A DNA stretch of 64,000 nt, from NCBI GenBank assembly GCA_000383735.1, contig KB912069.1, positions 38,051 to 102,050 on the forward strand, in the 5' to 3' direction. Shown one piece after another: positions 45,177 to 53,503 of the stretch; within the stretch, counting starts at the first letter, position 1; every line of letters begins with the position of its first letter. The stretch comes from Verrucomicrobia bacterium SCGC AAA164-M04 (GTDB lineage: Bacteria > Verrucomicrobiota > Verrucomicrobiae > Verrucomicrobiales > Akkermansiaceae). The notes beneath the pieces are model-generated. The model was not told the DNA's origin. It saw only the letters and a list, made by a program, of their open reading frames with translations, and did no database searches. Position numbers and translations under genes: made by a program.

Positions 45177-45200
45177 GTGATCTGTATCAATCCAGATCAC
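45177..45200. other. Hairpin after the ankyrin gene
   Basis: GTGATCTG (45177-45184) and CAGATCAC (45193-45200) form a perfect 8-bp stem, extendable with bulges. It lies 44 bp after the ankyrin gene and has no T run, so it may be an mRNA-end stabiliser or a weak terminator. Confidence 0.4.
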
Positions 45201-45235
45201 CACTCAGGTCTCGTAAATCCGCTTCGTTTTCGACG

Positions 45236-45502
45236 ATGGAAAGCAGGACCAAAAAAAGCAGTTCCAAACGCTCAGAAGAAATAGAGCTCAAATTACGGGC
45301 CGCAGGTAGAGAAAGCTGTGCAAAATGCTCCAGAATTTTAAGCGGCCACAAAATAAGCGATATCCGTCTCAACCAAATTCTAGAAGGCACAGCCTCCCCC
45401 AAATGCCATTACTGCCGAAAAAAGATCACCCTCTTGAAGAGGGTGCTTATTGGATCTTTTCTAATCATTATGATTTTTGTTATCTTACAGTCGAACGACT
45501 AA
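45236..45502 (+). CDS. Small zinc-ribbon-like membrane protein
   Basis: 88 residues from an ATG at 45236. Two Cys pairs, C-AK-C and C-HY-C, about 25 residues apart look like a zinc ribbon, followed by KKITLLKRVLIGSF and one membrane span (IIMIFVILQ). The basic N-terminus is polar. It has no recognised family. The Cys spacing and the single hydrophobic span make chance coding unlikely, but it could be spurious. Confidence 0.5.
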   Translation: MESRTKKSSSKRSEEIELKLRAAGRESCAKCSRILSGHKISDIRLNQILEGTASPKCHYCRKKITLLKRVLIGSFLIIMIFVILQSND

Positions 45503-45669
45503 GAGTTGGACCTTTCTAAAAAGGCTAGAGTTTATCGTGCCCCCTCAAGCCCTTCCTAATTCCAAGGTTAGTCAGAGGTCATTATTTTGGTCTCTCACAT
45601 CAAAACATCCTTATTGGGCACAAAGATCTAAATCACTTCCCCACCTAAATCCTATAATCTCAGCAAAAT

Positions 45670-47301
45670 ATGAGAGTCACGTTATTTGCCATCTTCCTAC
45701 AACCATTCGTCGGCTTAGGGGCAATTTTTGGCCCAATCTGCCAATGGCATCAGGATCCATCGACTACGATGTCCGTGCACTGGATCGAACGACTGGAGGA
45801 GACTCCACAAAAATGGACCTCTGAAACTGGCCCCTTTCGCAGTGAGCCGCAAGAACCTGTCCTACTACGAAGACCGCTTCAAATCCCCAAAACAGTCTCG
45901 AAAGGAGCGACTCTTGTGATTGAATCCCCAAAGAATACCACCATCACAGTTGATATCGATGGTCAAAGAATAGAGACGATTCCCGGGCGAAAAAAGGCGG
46001 TAAGTTTACTAAACAACTCTCAAAAACCTCATAAGCCAATCTTGCTTGCTGTCTCCTTACTAAAGACATCAAAAACCGCGTCGAAGACCATACCAGCTCC
46101 TCGTGTTTTCATTCAAGACCAAGAAGAAATCATCGTCCTCTCTGATGCAAAGAGCTTGTGGAACCGCTCCCTAACCTCTACTCCAAATTCTGATTGGAAT
46201 CGTATCCCGCCTGTTCCTGGAATTCTTCAAATAGACCGCGATTTTATTTTCGCCTACCGAAAAATTGGACACCCTCAATGGAAAGAAGCGCGAATAAGCA
46301 AACGACTTTTTGGCCCAACTGACGATTGGGTTCACTCGGTTCAACTTAGTAAGCTCAACGCCGATTCAAGCTATGAATTTCAAATTTTAGATCATGGGGT
46401 CCAAGTTGGACAGAACCTCTTCAAAACCGCACCTCTAATTTTCCCTAATAAAATGGTGTTTGTTACCGGCGGAGATATGTTTCACACCCGGCAAATGCTT
46501 GATTCGATGAATCGAAGGGCGGGCACCGAAAACCCTCTTTTCGCTCTCCTAGGCGGCGATCTTGCCTATGCAAATGGAAGCGATGGAGACCGCTGGTTAG
46601 AGTGGGTCGAATCCTGGAACAAATGTGCCACTACGCCCTATGGATACTCTATCCCAATGATACCGGTGATTGGAAATCATGAGGTGAAAGGAGCCTCCTA
46701 TCGCCCCAATGATGCCCCTACCAACGAAGCCGCGCCCTTTTTCTATAGTCTTTTTTTTGGTATGGAAAAAGGGAGTATGTTCACGGTTGATTTTGGAGAT
46801 TACCTGAGTGTCATTGCTCTCGATTCAGGTCACACACAAAACATCAAATCACAAACTCCATGGCTAAGAGAAACTCTCCATACCCGAAGGTCCCTCCCCT
46901 TCAAGTTTGCATGTTATCATCGTCCAGCGTGGGGAACGGGTGTTAAAGGTGATTCCCTCGAAATCCAAAAAGAATGGTGCCCTCTCTTTGAGGAGTATCA
47001 CGTTGATGCCGCTTTTGAAAATGATCATCACATTTATAAAAGAACTTACCCCCTCAAAGGGGGGAAGCGCGATGATTCGGAAGGCGTAGTTTACCTCGGT
47101 GATGGGGCCTGGGGAACAAGGACACGAGGTCTATCCAGGGAAGTTCTCAAAACTCGCCCGTTTTTAGCTCATGCAGAATCGCGTAACCACTTAATCAAAG
47201 TCTCTCTTAAAAAGGGAACCATCCGATACGAAGCAATCACGACTTCAGGAGAAAGATTTGATGTCTTTGATCGAACTTCTGGGGAAGAAGCTCAAAGATG
47301 A
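45670..47301 (+). CDS. Secreted purple-acid-phosphatase-like metallophosphoesterase
   Basis: 543 residues with a hydrophobic N-terminal signal. The N-terminal ~230 residues include an FN3-like module (KLNADSSYEFQILDHG). The catalytic metal ligands are visible in order: TGGDMF (D), GGDLAYANG (D), GNHEV (N and H), CYHRPAWGTG (H) and ENDHHIYKRT (H-x-H region). Family members hydrolyse phosphate esters with an Fe/Zn or Fe/Mn pair. It probably acts in the periplasm or outside. Confidence 0.85.
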   Translation: MRVTLFAIFLQPFVGLGAIFGPICQWHQDPSTTMSVHWIERLEETPQKWTSETGPFRSEPQEPVLLRRPLQIPKTVSKGATLVIESPKNTTITVDIDGQRIETIPGRKKAVSLLNNSQKPHKPILLAVSLLKTSKTASKTIPAPRVFIQDQEEIIVLSDAKSLWNRSLTSTPNSDWNRIPPVPGILQIDRDFIFAYRKIGHPQWKEARISKRLFGPTDDWVHSVQLSKLNADSSYEFQILDHGVQVGQNLFKTAPLIFPNKMVFVTGGDMFHTRQMLDSMNRRAGTENPLFALLGGDLAYANGSDGDRWLEWVESWNKCATTPYGYSIPMIPVIGNHEVKGASYRPNDAPTNEAAPFFYSLFFGMEKGSMFTVDFGDYLSVIALDSGHTQNIKSQTPWLRETLHTRRSLPFKFACYHRPAWGTGVKGDSLEIQKEWCPLFEEYHVDAAFENDHHIYKRTYPLKGGKRDDSEGVVYLGDGAWGTRTRGLSREVLKTRPFLAHAESRNHLIKVSLKKGTIRYEAITTSGERFDVFDRTSGEEAQR

Positions 47302-47409
47302 CCACTCTTATTTTAGTCGGAGGTATCCGAGCTGTTCTTTCGAAGATAAATTGATTACCTTTCCCCCCTTAGTTTATTAACATCGACTTCATTCTTAACT
47401 ATTTGGATT

Positions 47410-49674
47410 TTGAAAGAGCAGGAGCCCAAAGATCACCAATTTTCAAATCAGCTTGAAGCTGAATTCGAGCGACTCTCAACTTTACCAAGTGATCGTTGGC
47501 GGACCGAGCTAGGAAAGCGGACCGATCTGACTGAAGGACTTAAATCAACCCTCTTGGAGCTTCTAGAAGCTCATAATAGCATGCCCACACGATTCATGGA
47601 CTCTACAGAAGTCCGTGAAATGCATGATCAGCCCCCTCTCGAGGGCGCCGAGGATCATTCGCAAACCATTGCACCCTCTTTTGAGACCGGGACCCTAATT
47701 GGATCTTACCGATTAGAATCAGAGATCGGGCAAGGTGGTTTTGGTGTGGTATGGTTAGCGAGGCAAGTCGAGCCATACGAACGAGAAGTCGCGATAAAAA
47801 TCCTGAAACTTGGAATGGATTCGCGAGCCATCCTCAAGCGCTTTGAGGTTGAGCAAAAAATCCTGGCAATGATGGATCACCCTAATATTGCCCGCCTTAT
47901 TGAATCTGGGACTACAATAACCGGGCAACCTTTTTTTGTCATGGAATTAGCGAGAGGCTTGCCCATTACAAAATATTGTGATGAAAAATGTTTAGATATC
48001 TCATCGCGACTCAACCTTTTCATCGATGTTTGTTTTGCGGTCAACCACGCCCATCAAAAAGGAGCAATTCATTGTGATCTCAAGCCATCCAACATCCTCG
48101 TTATTGAGAAAACGAACGGCCCCCTCGCTAAAGTAATCGATTTTGGAATCTCTCAAGTCATTCAAACTCCCAAATTTCGGTTAACACAAGTCGTCACGGC
48201 CGAAGGTCAAATATTGGGCACTCCAGATTACATGGCGCCCGAGCAATTTCACTCGCGCAAAGCAACCGATACTCTTTCAGATATTTATTCACTCGGTGCT
48301 ATTCTCTATGAATTATTAATTGGAAGACCCCCTTACTGCTCTGGGGAATCAAAACACCTATCTCAGGGAGGTTTATTACGTGAAGCGCGCGACTTCATCA
48401 CACCATCTGCCGCTTTCAAAAGCTATGAGGCTACCGATCGCATTGCGCTTGCACGAAAGCGCAATGCGAGCACTCAAGAACTACAACGCCGAGTTGCTCA
48501 GGATCTTGAACGCATCCCGATGAAAGCACTCCAATCTGATCCTAAAGAACGCTATGCCACTGTCATTGGGCTCTTGAACGATGTTCGAAGATCAATGTCC
48601 AATCTGCCAATAAAGGCAAGACCCCCAAGCCGGCTATATAGTTTCCAAAAGTTTTTTGGGCGAAACCGGCTTGCGGTCGTAGCTGCCTCGGCAACCATCC
48701 TAGCTATTTGTTTCTCGGCCCTCTTCAGCGCCTATCATGCCTCCTTGGCACGACAAGCCCGTGAGAAGGAAAGAGAACTACGAATTCATTCTGACAAACT
48801 CAGTGCAGAGGCTAAGGAATCAGAACGCTTGGCGATCGAAGGGCAGGAGGAAACTCAAGAACGCGCATACGTCGCTGATATGCAATTAATAGCGAAGAGT
48901 ATTAACGAAGGAAATCTTCGCGAAACTAGGCGCCTCTTAGATCAATATAGCAAAGGCTTAGCCAAGAACGACCTTCGAGGATGGGAGTGGAGATACTTTT
49001 GGCAACAGGGGCAACAAGAAGGCGTTACTGAAATTGGGAGTTATTCTTCGCGAGTTCTTACAAGCTTCTTCACGAAAAACCAAAGCAGCATAATAAGCTT
49101 ACGCGACAAGGGACACATCGAGCTCATCAACATAAATGATGATCAAGAGAAAACTGTTCTTTCCGTGGGAAGTGAAGAAGCTCTTATCGGTTCAACCAGT
49201 GGATTTCTCTGCAAAAATTTTGATTGTAATATTTTCGCCGGTCTCAGCTTTCGTGAAAAAAGTAATGATTATTATATCAAAATTTGGTCCGATCTCAGTA
49301 AGCCCCCCACTTATAATATCCACATCGGCCCACATCGGCCGACCGGCCTAGCCCTTTCTCCAAATGGCGAAACTTTAGCCTACTTCCTACCCGCTCATGG
49401 CTCAGCCAACGTCATCAAAATTGATTCAGCAGAAATCTTATATAGCGAACGACTCAATGATGGAAATTATTCAAATTTGGATACTGAAGGGGCCTGTTGT
49501 TTTTCTTCAAACGGGGAACAAATCGCTATTGGGGGGGCGAAAAGGAAAAATTGTAATACTCGACACATCGGATTGGTCACGAACAGAGCGAAACCTTCAG
49601 GTAGCGGCAGACATCACAACGCTTACTTTTTCTCCCAACAACAGAAATCTTGCGGTCGGTTGTATATGGTTTGA
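47410..49674 (+). CDS. Ser/Thr protein kinase, N-terminal part of a frameshifted kinase-WD40 gene
   Basis: 754 residues as read, from a TTG at 47410. The kinase domain (residues ~100-400) has the glycine loop GQGGFGVVW, AIKILK, D244-FG and an APEQ activation segment. The catalytic loop reads H221-C222-D223-LKPSN, so the usual HRD arginine is Cys. A membrane span follows (~417-440), then a charged coiled coil and the first propeller segments. The frame breaks at a G7 run (49531-49537); one G fewer joins it to the WD40 part as a 1175-residue protein. Such kinases sit near ECF sigma genes in this phylum, as here (51277). Confidence 0.88.
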   Translation: MKEQEPKDHQFSNQLEAEFERLSTLPSDRWRTELGKRTDLTEGLKSTLLELLEAHNSMPTRFMDSTEVREMHDQPPLEGAEDHSQTIAPSFETGTLIGSYRLESEIGQGGFGVVWLARQVEPYEREVAIKILKLGMDSRAILKRFEVEQKILAMMDHPNIARLIESGTTITGQPFFVMELARGLPITKYCDEKCLDISSRLNLFIDVCFAVNHAHQKGAIHCDLKPSNILVIEKTNGPLAKVIDFGISQVIQTPKFRLTQVVTAEGQILGTPDYMAPEQFHSRKATDTLSDIYSLGAILYELLIGRPPYCSGESKHLSQGGLLREARDFITPSAAFKSYEATDRIALARKRNASTQELQRRVAQDLERIPMKALQSDPKERYATVIGLLNDVRRSMSNLPIKARPPSRLYSFQKFFGRNRLAVVAASATILAICFSALFSAYHASLARQAREKERELRIHSDKLSAEAKESERLAIEGQEETQERAYVADMQLIAKSINEGNLRETRRLLDQYSKGLAKNDLRGWEWRYFWQQGQQEGVTEIGSYSSRVLTSFFTKNQSSIISLRDKGHIELININDDQEKTVLSVGSEEALIGSTSGFLCKNFDCNIFAGLSFREKSNDYYIKIWSDLSKPPTYNIHIGPHRPTGLALSPNGETLAYFLPAHGSANVIKIDSAEILYSERLNDGNYSNLDTEGACCFSSNGEQIAIGGAKRKNCNTRHIGLVTNRAKPSGSGRHHNAYFFSQQQKSCGRLYMV

Positions 49675-50938
49675 TCCAAGGATTTGGATTTTCGATTTAA
49701 CACAGCCCGAGCCAGCGACTTCTCTTATTGGACATCAAGGTTTTGTCTCCAATTTGACTTTCTCTCCAAATGGAGAACTGCTCGCATCGTCAAGTGCTGA
49801 CCAAAACATCAAACTCTGGTCTACTGAAAATTGGTCTGAGCTTTCGACCTTGTCAGGCCACACTGATGAGGTTTGGTCTGTTGACTTTTCTTTGGACGGC
49901 AGCCAGCTCTTAAGTACGGGGAAAGACAAAAAAATAAAACTTTGGGATATCAAAAATTTTATAGAACCCTCGCTAAACACCTCTGGTTTAAAAATCTCGG
50001 CTAATCACTTTCAAGTTTCACCGTGCGGATATCGAGTGATCTCATTGCGAAATGGAACACCTAGTTTAAGCGGAGATATAGAGAGACCTCTCAAAGAGTT
50101 GCCAGCAGATATTTCGAGGGCCTATTGGATCTCAAGCGACCGCCTTCTTTTATGCACTAAATCCTCCCCACCTGAGCTCCTAATATGGGACCTGAATGGC
50201 CACGTTGAAAAATCTCTCAAGTTAGCCCACCAAACCAATTCTATTAAGTATCGTTATCTCGAAGAGAGTCAGATACTTCTGGCTGCCATAAATTCTCCAG
50301 AGTCTGATCACATTCAGCTCGATCGTTATGACGCTAACTCTTTAGAATTAATCTCTTCGAGTGATTTCAATTTCTCGAAGAGTCTATGGGAAAATTTCGG
50401 AACAGAAACGATGGTCTCATTTTCTTCACACGGAGAGAAGGTCGCGTTTATCGAAGACTATTATGATATTGTCGTATACGATTTTTCATCAAGTAGCATC
50501 GTTAAACATTTTGACTTTCTCGGCAAATCTGGCCCTCAAGGCATGAGCATCTCACCCGACGGAAAGCTCCTTGCTTATGCCACGCGCGACCGTCCTATTA
50601 TCAAAATTCATAGCCTTCTGAAAGACCGCCCCCTTGCTGAGCTCGCAGGACACAACATGGTCCTTAGGTCTATTGACTTTTCTCCAGATGGCGAACGAAT
50701 TGCCTCTTGCTCAATTGGTTACGGCCCCATCCTTCTCTGGGAGACAGTCAAATGGCAACAGGTCGCGAATTTCCCCCCAACTCCTGGGTTTATTTCCCCA
50801 GACGCAAGATTCTTATGGAATGGGAACAACCTTATGATCAATGAAACATCTTTGGATACAGCAGACCATAACATTCGGGTACTTAAAGCTCCTCCGTTAG
50901 CGGAAATTTTAAATTCAAAAAACGAACCTAATCGATGA
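49397..50938 (+). CDS. WD40 beta-propeller, C-terminal part of the frameshifted kinase gene
   Basis: Open from an ATG at 49397, but the meaningful sequence starts at about 49538, where RKGKIVILDTSDW continues the kinase frame. WD40 blades are clear: LIGHQGFVSNLTFSPNGELLASSSADQ, NIKLWSTENW, LSGHTDEVWSVDFS, LAGHNMVLRSIDFSPDGERIASCS. The propeller of these kinases probably senses an external or periplasmic ligand or binds proteins. As a separate protein it would lack the kinase and membrane anchor. The first ~47 residues of this frame are probably not translated in the original. Confidence 0.8.
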   Translation: MAQPTSSKLIQQKSYIANDSMMEIIQIWILKGPVVFLQTGNKSLLGGRKGKIVILDTSDWSRTERNLQVAADITTLTFSPNNRNLAVGCIWFDPRIWIFDLTQPEPATSLIGHQGFVSNLTFSPNGELLASSSADQNIKLWSTENWSELSTLSGHTDEVWSVDFSLDGSQLLSTGKDKKIKLWDIKNFIEPSLNTSGLKISANHFQVSPCGYRVISLRNGTPSLSGDIERPLKELPADISRAYWISSDRLLLCTKSSPPELLIWDLNGHVEKSLKLAHQTNSIKYRYLEESQILLAAINSPESDHIQLDRYDANSLELISSSDFNFSKSLWENFGTETMVSFSSHGEKVAFIEDYYDIVVYDFSSSSIVKHFDFLGKSGPQGMSISPDGKLLAYATRDRPIIKIHSLLKDRPLAELAGHNMVLRSIDFSPDGERIASCSIGYGPILLWETVKWQQVANFPPTPGFISPDARFLWNGNNLMINETSLDTADHNIRVLKAPPLAEILNSKNEPNR

Positions 50939-51106
50939 TTCTATTGGCTCACGGGAAAGGTCCTTAAAAAAACCTCCCTAGAAAATCAGAATCGATTACA
51001 GAGAAACAATGTGGATTTTCACCTCTTGGATTTAAATCAAAAGTGCACCAGTTTGCTTTAAGTGCTAGCTAGGAGCGGGTTACAGCAGCTATAGTCCCAC
51101 CCAAAT

Positions 51107-51229
51107 ATGGTCGAGGTGTGCCGAACAAAATACTGCCACGCGACCCATGGTGAGAAAAACACCATCAGCCGCGAACTCAAAAGAAAGAAAAAGACTCACA
51201 ATGGAATTTTCATCGTGCCAAACGCCTAA
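51107..51229 (+). pseudogene. IS30-like transposase N-terminal remnant
   Basis: A 40-residue frame contains NTISRELKRKKKTHNG-F-VPNA, close to the helix-turn-helix of IS30-family transposases (TISRE-RRN-G-Y-A). Nothing of the DDE catalytic domain follows and no inverted repeats were seen. The 338-bp gap between the kinase-WD40 gene and the ECF sigma gene is otherwise empty. It is a decayed fragment rather than a gene. Confidence 0.45.
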
Positions 51230-51276
51230 AACCCATCTAATCACTCTCTAACATTTCCCTATGGTTATGAATTTTC

Positions 51277-51819
51277 ATGAAGGAGATCACTGAAATTCTA
51301 GATAATCGGAAATTAAATGGGGATCCGGATGACGCCCTCATCACAGCCGTTTATGCCCAACTCAAACTGATGGCCAAAAACCGGATGGCACGCGAGCGTC
51401 GTGGCCATACCTTGCAGGCAACAGCCCTAGTTCACGAAGCTTGGTTGCGAATCGGCAATCAAGACTTTGCGAATCGAAAGCATTTTTTCTATGCTGCATC
51501 AGAAGCAATGCGCCGAATTCTAGTGGACAACGCCCGCCGTAAGCAGGCGTTATCCCGAGGTGGCGAATTCATAAGAGTCGACGACGCTGAAATTGATGAG
51601 TTCCCTTCCAATAAAAACCTCGGAGACCTTATCGCTATTAATGAGATCCTCGAAAAACTTGCAGAAATAGACCCTCGTAAAGCACAGCTCGTCAAACTTC
51701 GCTATTTTGTCGGGATGACCGGCGAAGAGGTTGCTGAGACGATGGATATGTCACTCACTACTGTAAATCGAGATTGGGCATTCGCGCGCGCGTGGCTATA
51801 TAAGGAACTTAACAAGTAG
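51277..51819 (+). CDS. ECF-type RNA polymerase sigma factor (TIGR02999-like)
   Basis: 180 residues. Region 2 (LITAVYAQLKLMAKNRMARE, LVHEAWLRIGNQDFANRKHFFYAASEAMRRILVDNARR) and region 4 (LVKLRYFVGMTGEEVAETMDMSLTTVNRDWAFARAWLYKEL) match the ECF group found next to Ser/Thr kinases in Planctomycetota and Verrucomicrobiota. No anti-sigma gene is adjacent. It lies 338 bp after the kinase-WD40 gene, so the kinase may control it by phosphorylation, as proposed for this group; here that is inference. Confidence 0.92.
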   Translation: MKEITEILDNRKLNGDPDDALITAVYAQLKLMAKNRMARERRGHTLQATALVHEAWLRIGNQDFANRKHFFYAASEAMRRILVDNARRKQALSRGGEFIRVDDAEIDEFPSNKNLGDLIAINEILEKLAEIDPRKAQLVKLRYFVGMTGEEVAETMDMSLTTVNRDWAFARAWLYKELNK

Positions 51820-51999
51820 CTCACTGAAAAGCTCCTCAATGAACTAGTCTTTCTTTTCGATGAAAAATTGGGCCAACCTCTTTGTGAAAATTCTAGCTTC
51901 TACAGGCATCAGATGTGAGCCCTCTGGAGGAAAAGGGTCTTTTTTCCTTTTATGGTCTAAAAACCGAAACAATTTTTGCCACGCTTTATGCTTTATAAT

Positions 52000-52074
52000 T
52001 GGCGCTCCCGGGAGGAATCGAACCTCCATCTAAGGTTTAGGAAACCCTTGTTCTATCCGTTGAACTACGGGAGC
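52000..52074 (-). tRNA. tRNA-Arg (anticodon CCT), CCA encoded
   Basis: Read on the minus strand: acceptor GCTCCCG/CGGGAGC, D arm GTTC/GAAC, anticodon arm AGGGT-TTCCTAA-ACCTT (anticodon CCT), T arm GAGG-TTCGATT-CCTC, discriminator G and CCA. It reads AGG arginine codons. Its 5' end faces the integrase gene 70 bp away, so it is the likely landmark of the integrated element. Confidence 0.95.
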
Positions 52075-52144
52075 GAGGCTAAAGTGACTAGTTATGACTA
52101 GTTTTCTCTTGCGACTTGGGGCGAGGCTAGGCGAAAACAAGCAC

Positions 52145-53299
52145 ATGGCAAAGGCAAAGGTTGACAAGAAAAATGGGGTCACGATCAGATCCTGGACAGG
52201 TCATCCGGTTTACAGATGGAGAGTAAGCTTTCCAGATGGTGCAAGCCGCAGCACGAAAGGCTTTAAGACTAAGGCTGGAGCTGATGGGGCCATTGCATTT
52301 GCTGATAAGAAGCGGGGTGATATAAAAAACGATGGCATTCGACACGAGGCGATAACCAATGAGGAACGCAGGGCAGTTATGGCCTTCAGGGAGATCATTG
52401 CCTCCCTCCCCGATGCAGTAAGCAAAGCCAGCCTTGGCGAGGTTGTTGAGGAATACAGAAAAAGGGCGGACGTTCGCCGGAAATCAATGACGATCAGCGA
52501 ACTGATTGACCGCTACATTACCTCACTTGAAAGGCGGAAGCTCAGTAAAAGCCACCGCTCCTCAACCGAAACACGCCTGCGAAAGTTTGAGAGTGATCAC
52601 GGGGAATGGATAGCTTGCGATATTTCTGATGATGTTGCCGGAGACTGGCTTCACGGACTTGATTTCGCTGCCCTTACCATAAACCACTACCGAGCAGCCT
52701 TGTTACAAATGTTCAACCATGGCCTTAAAATTAGGGCGGTTGAGACCAATCCTATTGAGGTGATCGATAAACTCAAAGAAGACCGCGGAGAAATTGGCAT
52801 CCTCTCCCCTGCCGAAGCAGCAACCCTTCTCAGCCACTGTTCAGATAATATCCTTCCCGCTGTCGTAATTGGTCTTTTCGCCGGGCTTCGCCGCTCCGAG
52901 ATAAGCCGCCTTGATTGGTCACAAGTCGACTTCCAGCAAAAGCACATTGAAGTAAAAGCCGGTAACTCCAAATCAGCCGCACGCCGGCTAGTTCCAATGC
53001 GAAAGAACTTACGTCAGTGGCTTGACCCATATCGTCAACAGAACGGGCTAGTGATGCCGACAGAGATGATCTACCGTTCGCGCCTCGACTCCGCCCGAAA
53101 GGCCGCAGGAATCAAACAGTGGCCTCACAATGCCCTCAGACATTCGTTTGCCTCATACAACCTTGCAGCATTTGAAAACGCTCCTGCTTTGGCTGGCGAA
53201 ATGGGTCACGGTTCAACAAAGATGATCTTTGAGCATTACAGAGCGCTCGTATTAAAGAAGGATGCGAAGGCTTTTTGGAGTATTACGCCGCTAACTTAA
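52145..53299 (+). CDS. int: Tyrosine recombinase (integrase)
   Basis: 384 residues from the ATG at 52145; an ATG at 52094 would add 17. The N-terminal arm-binding-type domain is followed by a SAM-like core-binding domain (TISELIDRYITSLERRKLSKSH). The catalytic domain shows the Arg in AGLRRSEISRLDW, H-x-x-R in HNALRHSFASY, the second His position in GHGST and the nucleophile Tyr in FEHYRAL. It would integrate and excise the element at an att site, probably at tRNA-Arg. It is the first gene of the element. Confidence 0.95.
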   Translation: MAKAKVDKKNGVTIRSWTGHPVYRWRVSFPDGASRSTKGFKTKAGADGAIAFADKKRGDIKNDGIRHEAITNEERRAVMAFREIIASLPDAVSKASLGEVVEEYRKRADVRRKSMTISELIDRYITSLERRKLSKSHRSSTETRLRKFESDHGEWIACDISDDVAGDWLHGLDFAALTINHYRAALLQMFNHGLKIRAVETNPIEVIDKLKEDRGEIGILSPAEAATLLSHCSDNILPAVVIGLFAGLRRSEISRLDWSQVDFQQKHIEVKAGNSKSAARRLVPMRKNLRQWLDPYRQQNGLVMPTEMIYRSRLDSARKAAGIKQWPHNALRHSFASYNLAAFENAPALAGEMGHGSTKMIFEHYRALVLKKDAKAFWSITPLT

Positions 53300-53324
53300 G
53301 GAAAATCGAAAGCCTAAAATCAGC

Positions 53325-53441
53325 ATGACCGAAACCAATAATCTTAAGGATAAGAACGCAACATTTTTGGAACTAGGCTTACTTCCAAGCGAAATACCAC
53401 TAGTAGATCGTGGTCAATTAAAGACGACAGAGGAGCGTTAG
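53325..53441 (+). pseudogene. N-terminal fragment of the gene split by a 35-bp duplication
   Basis: A 38-codon frame from the ATG at 53325 (MTETNNLKDKNATFLELGLL) ends at a TAG created by the repeat junction. Removing one of two identical 35-bp copies (53404-53473) restores a continuous 295-residue frame to 54247. It therefore looks like the true N-terminus of the next entry. Confidence 0.7.
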
Positions 53442-53473
53442 ATCGTGGTCAATTAAAGACGACAGAGGAGCGT
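53404..53473 (+). repeat. Exact 35-bp tandem duplication
   Basis: Two identical 35-bp copies (53404-53438 and 53439-53473) adjoin directly. The second copy shifts the frame by two and introduces a stop. Lack of any mismatch suggests a recent event or an assembly artefact. Confidence 0.95.
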
Positions 53474-53503
53474 GATTCCCTCCGTGCTAAAGTATTAGAG
53501 GAA

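Noticed and set aside
45187..45402. 71-codon minus-strand frame
   Set aside because: It is antisense to the small zinc-ribbon-like protein and has no recognisable pattern.
51844..52029. 61-codon minus-strand frame overlapping tRNA-Arg
   Set aside because: Its beginning is a translation of the tRNA gene itself, a frequent false prediction.
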